A program made the translations under genes and the position numbers. Below the pieces are notes generated by a model, which was not told the DNA's origin, did not search any database, and saw only the letters and a program-made list of their open reading frames with translations. Of a stretch of 5,850 nucleotides of DNA, positions 5,572 through 5,850 are shown one piece after another; positions within the stretch are counted from its first letter, which is position 1, and each line of letters opens with the position of its first letter. The stretch spans positions 1 to 5,850 of the forward strand of contig JAGLXI010000324.1 of NCBI GenBank assembly GCA_023132995.1. The letters run 5' to 3'. The DNA is from Candidatus Zixiibacteriota bacterium. GTDB lineage: Bacteria; Zixibacteria; MSB-5A5; GN15; FEB-12.

Positions 5572-5850
5572 CTATGGGCACGGCGGCGGTGCGGGGCCGG
5601 AGTTGAACATGTAGTCCACTAAGTACACCAAGTCGGCTATGTCGATAGGTTCGACACCACTGCCGTCTACATCGCCTTCGCCCCAGCACACGGGAGTGGG
5701 TCCCTCGTTGAACATGTAGTCCACTAAATAGACCAGGTCGGCAATGTCGATCGGAAGGACACCGCTGTGATCCACGTCACCGCGGATGGCACAGCACACG
5801 GGATCGCACGCATCCCCCACATCATCGCCGTCCGCGTCCTCCTGGCCAGG
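5572..5850 (-). CDS. Secreted protein with C-terminal dockerin-type repeats, partial
   Basis: Only the last 92 residues are present; the frame is open to the right edge. It enters with 'EDADGDDVGDACD', the calcium-binding signature of thrombospondin type 3 repeats, then has two dockerin-like units, 'GDVDHSGVLPIDIADLVYLV' and 'GDVDGSGVEPIDIADLVYLV', each followed by 'DYMFN-GP' and 35 residues apart. The Asp-x-Asp-x-Ser-Gly start is an EF-hand-like calcium loop, here about two residues longer than the classical dockerin loop before the conserved Asp. The protein ends in a short Pro-Cys tail. Such C-termini occur on large secreted or surface proteins; in cellulosome producers dockerins bind cohesins, but in other phyla they may act in surface anchoring or calcium-dependent folding. 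A GTG at 5820 is not the start, because the family sequence continues upstream of it. The main domain is outside the window, so the protein's activity is unknown. Confidence 0.85.
   Translation of the reverse strand, partial: PGQEDADGDDVGDACDPVCCAIRGDVDHSGVLPIDIADLVYLVDYMFNEGPTPVCWGEGDVDGSGVEPIDIADLVYLVDYMFNSGPAPPPCP
5602..5781 (-). repeat. Tandem coding repeat of the dockerin-like unit, 105-bp period
   Basis: Blocks 5602-5676 and 5707-5781 align without gaps and share an identical 21-bp start (GTTGAACATGTAGTCCACTA plus A). The differences are mostly at third codon positions, indicating an older duplication kept under protein-level selection. Confidence 0.8.

Overview
The window looks like a chromosomal piece from a non-model Gram-negative bacterium. 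The best pointer is the secreted protein at the right edge: it ends in thrombospondin-type-3-like sequence and two dockerin-like repeats of the 'DIADLVYLVDYMF' kind, which I associate from memory with Zixibacteria and related FCB-group candidate phyla. A FlgD-type Ig-like exported protein and an NtrC-type sigma-54 activator fit that picture. The taxonomic call is an inference; no rRNA or marker gene is present.

Layout. Positions 1-1186 (+) hold a two-gene unit: the 3' end of a fabH-type ketoacyl-ACP synthase III, then, 16 bp later and with a good Shine-Dalgarno, a crotonase-fold protein that lacks both classical catalytic glutamates. Positions 1187-3142 are about 2 kb of gene debris. They contain a 50-codon N-terminal stub of a larger protein family, a nested inverted repeat, a terminator-like hairpin, an AT-rich 3' gene fragment on the minus strand that seems to carry a frameshift in an A6 run, a probable IS21-type insertion-sequence end with tandem terminal repeats, and about 750 bp with no recognisable gene.

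Positions 3143-5850 are all on the minus strand. Read in transcription order they are: the C-terminus of a secreted dockerin-repeat protein (5850-5572), a GC-rich 16-bp hairpin, a possible lipoprotein with two FlgD-like Ig domains (5466-4762), a structured 239-bp intergenic region, and a complete 459-aa NtrC-family response regulator (4522-3143) followed by a terminator-like hairpin. The regulator appears to have its own promoter, with a palindrome over the -10 region.

How the genes fit together. The left pair points to acyl-chain or polyketide-type biosynthesis. The right side is surface or secreted protein plus signal transduction. The middle is an insertion and decay zone separating them. 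I see no complete new multi-gene system. The points most worth checking are the divergent crotonase beside KAS III, the frameshifted AT-rich fragment abutting the IS end, and the structured region before the regulator, whose plus strand carries several cobalamin-riboswitch-like motifs in order but in an unlikely context.
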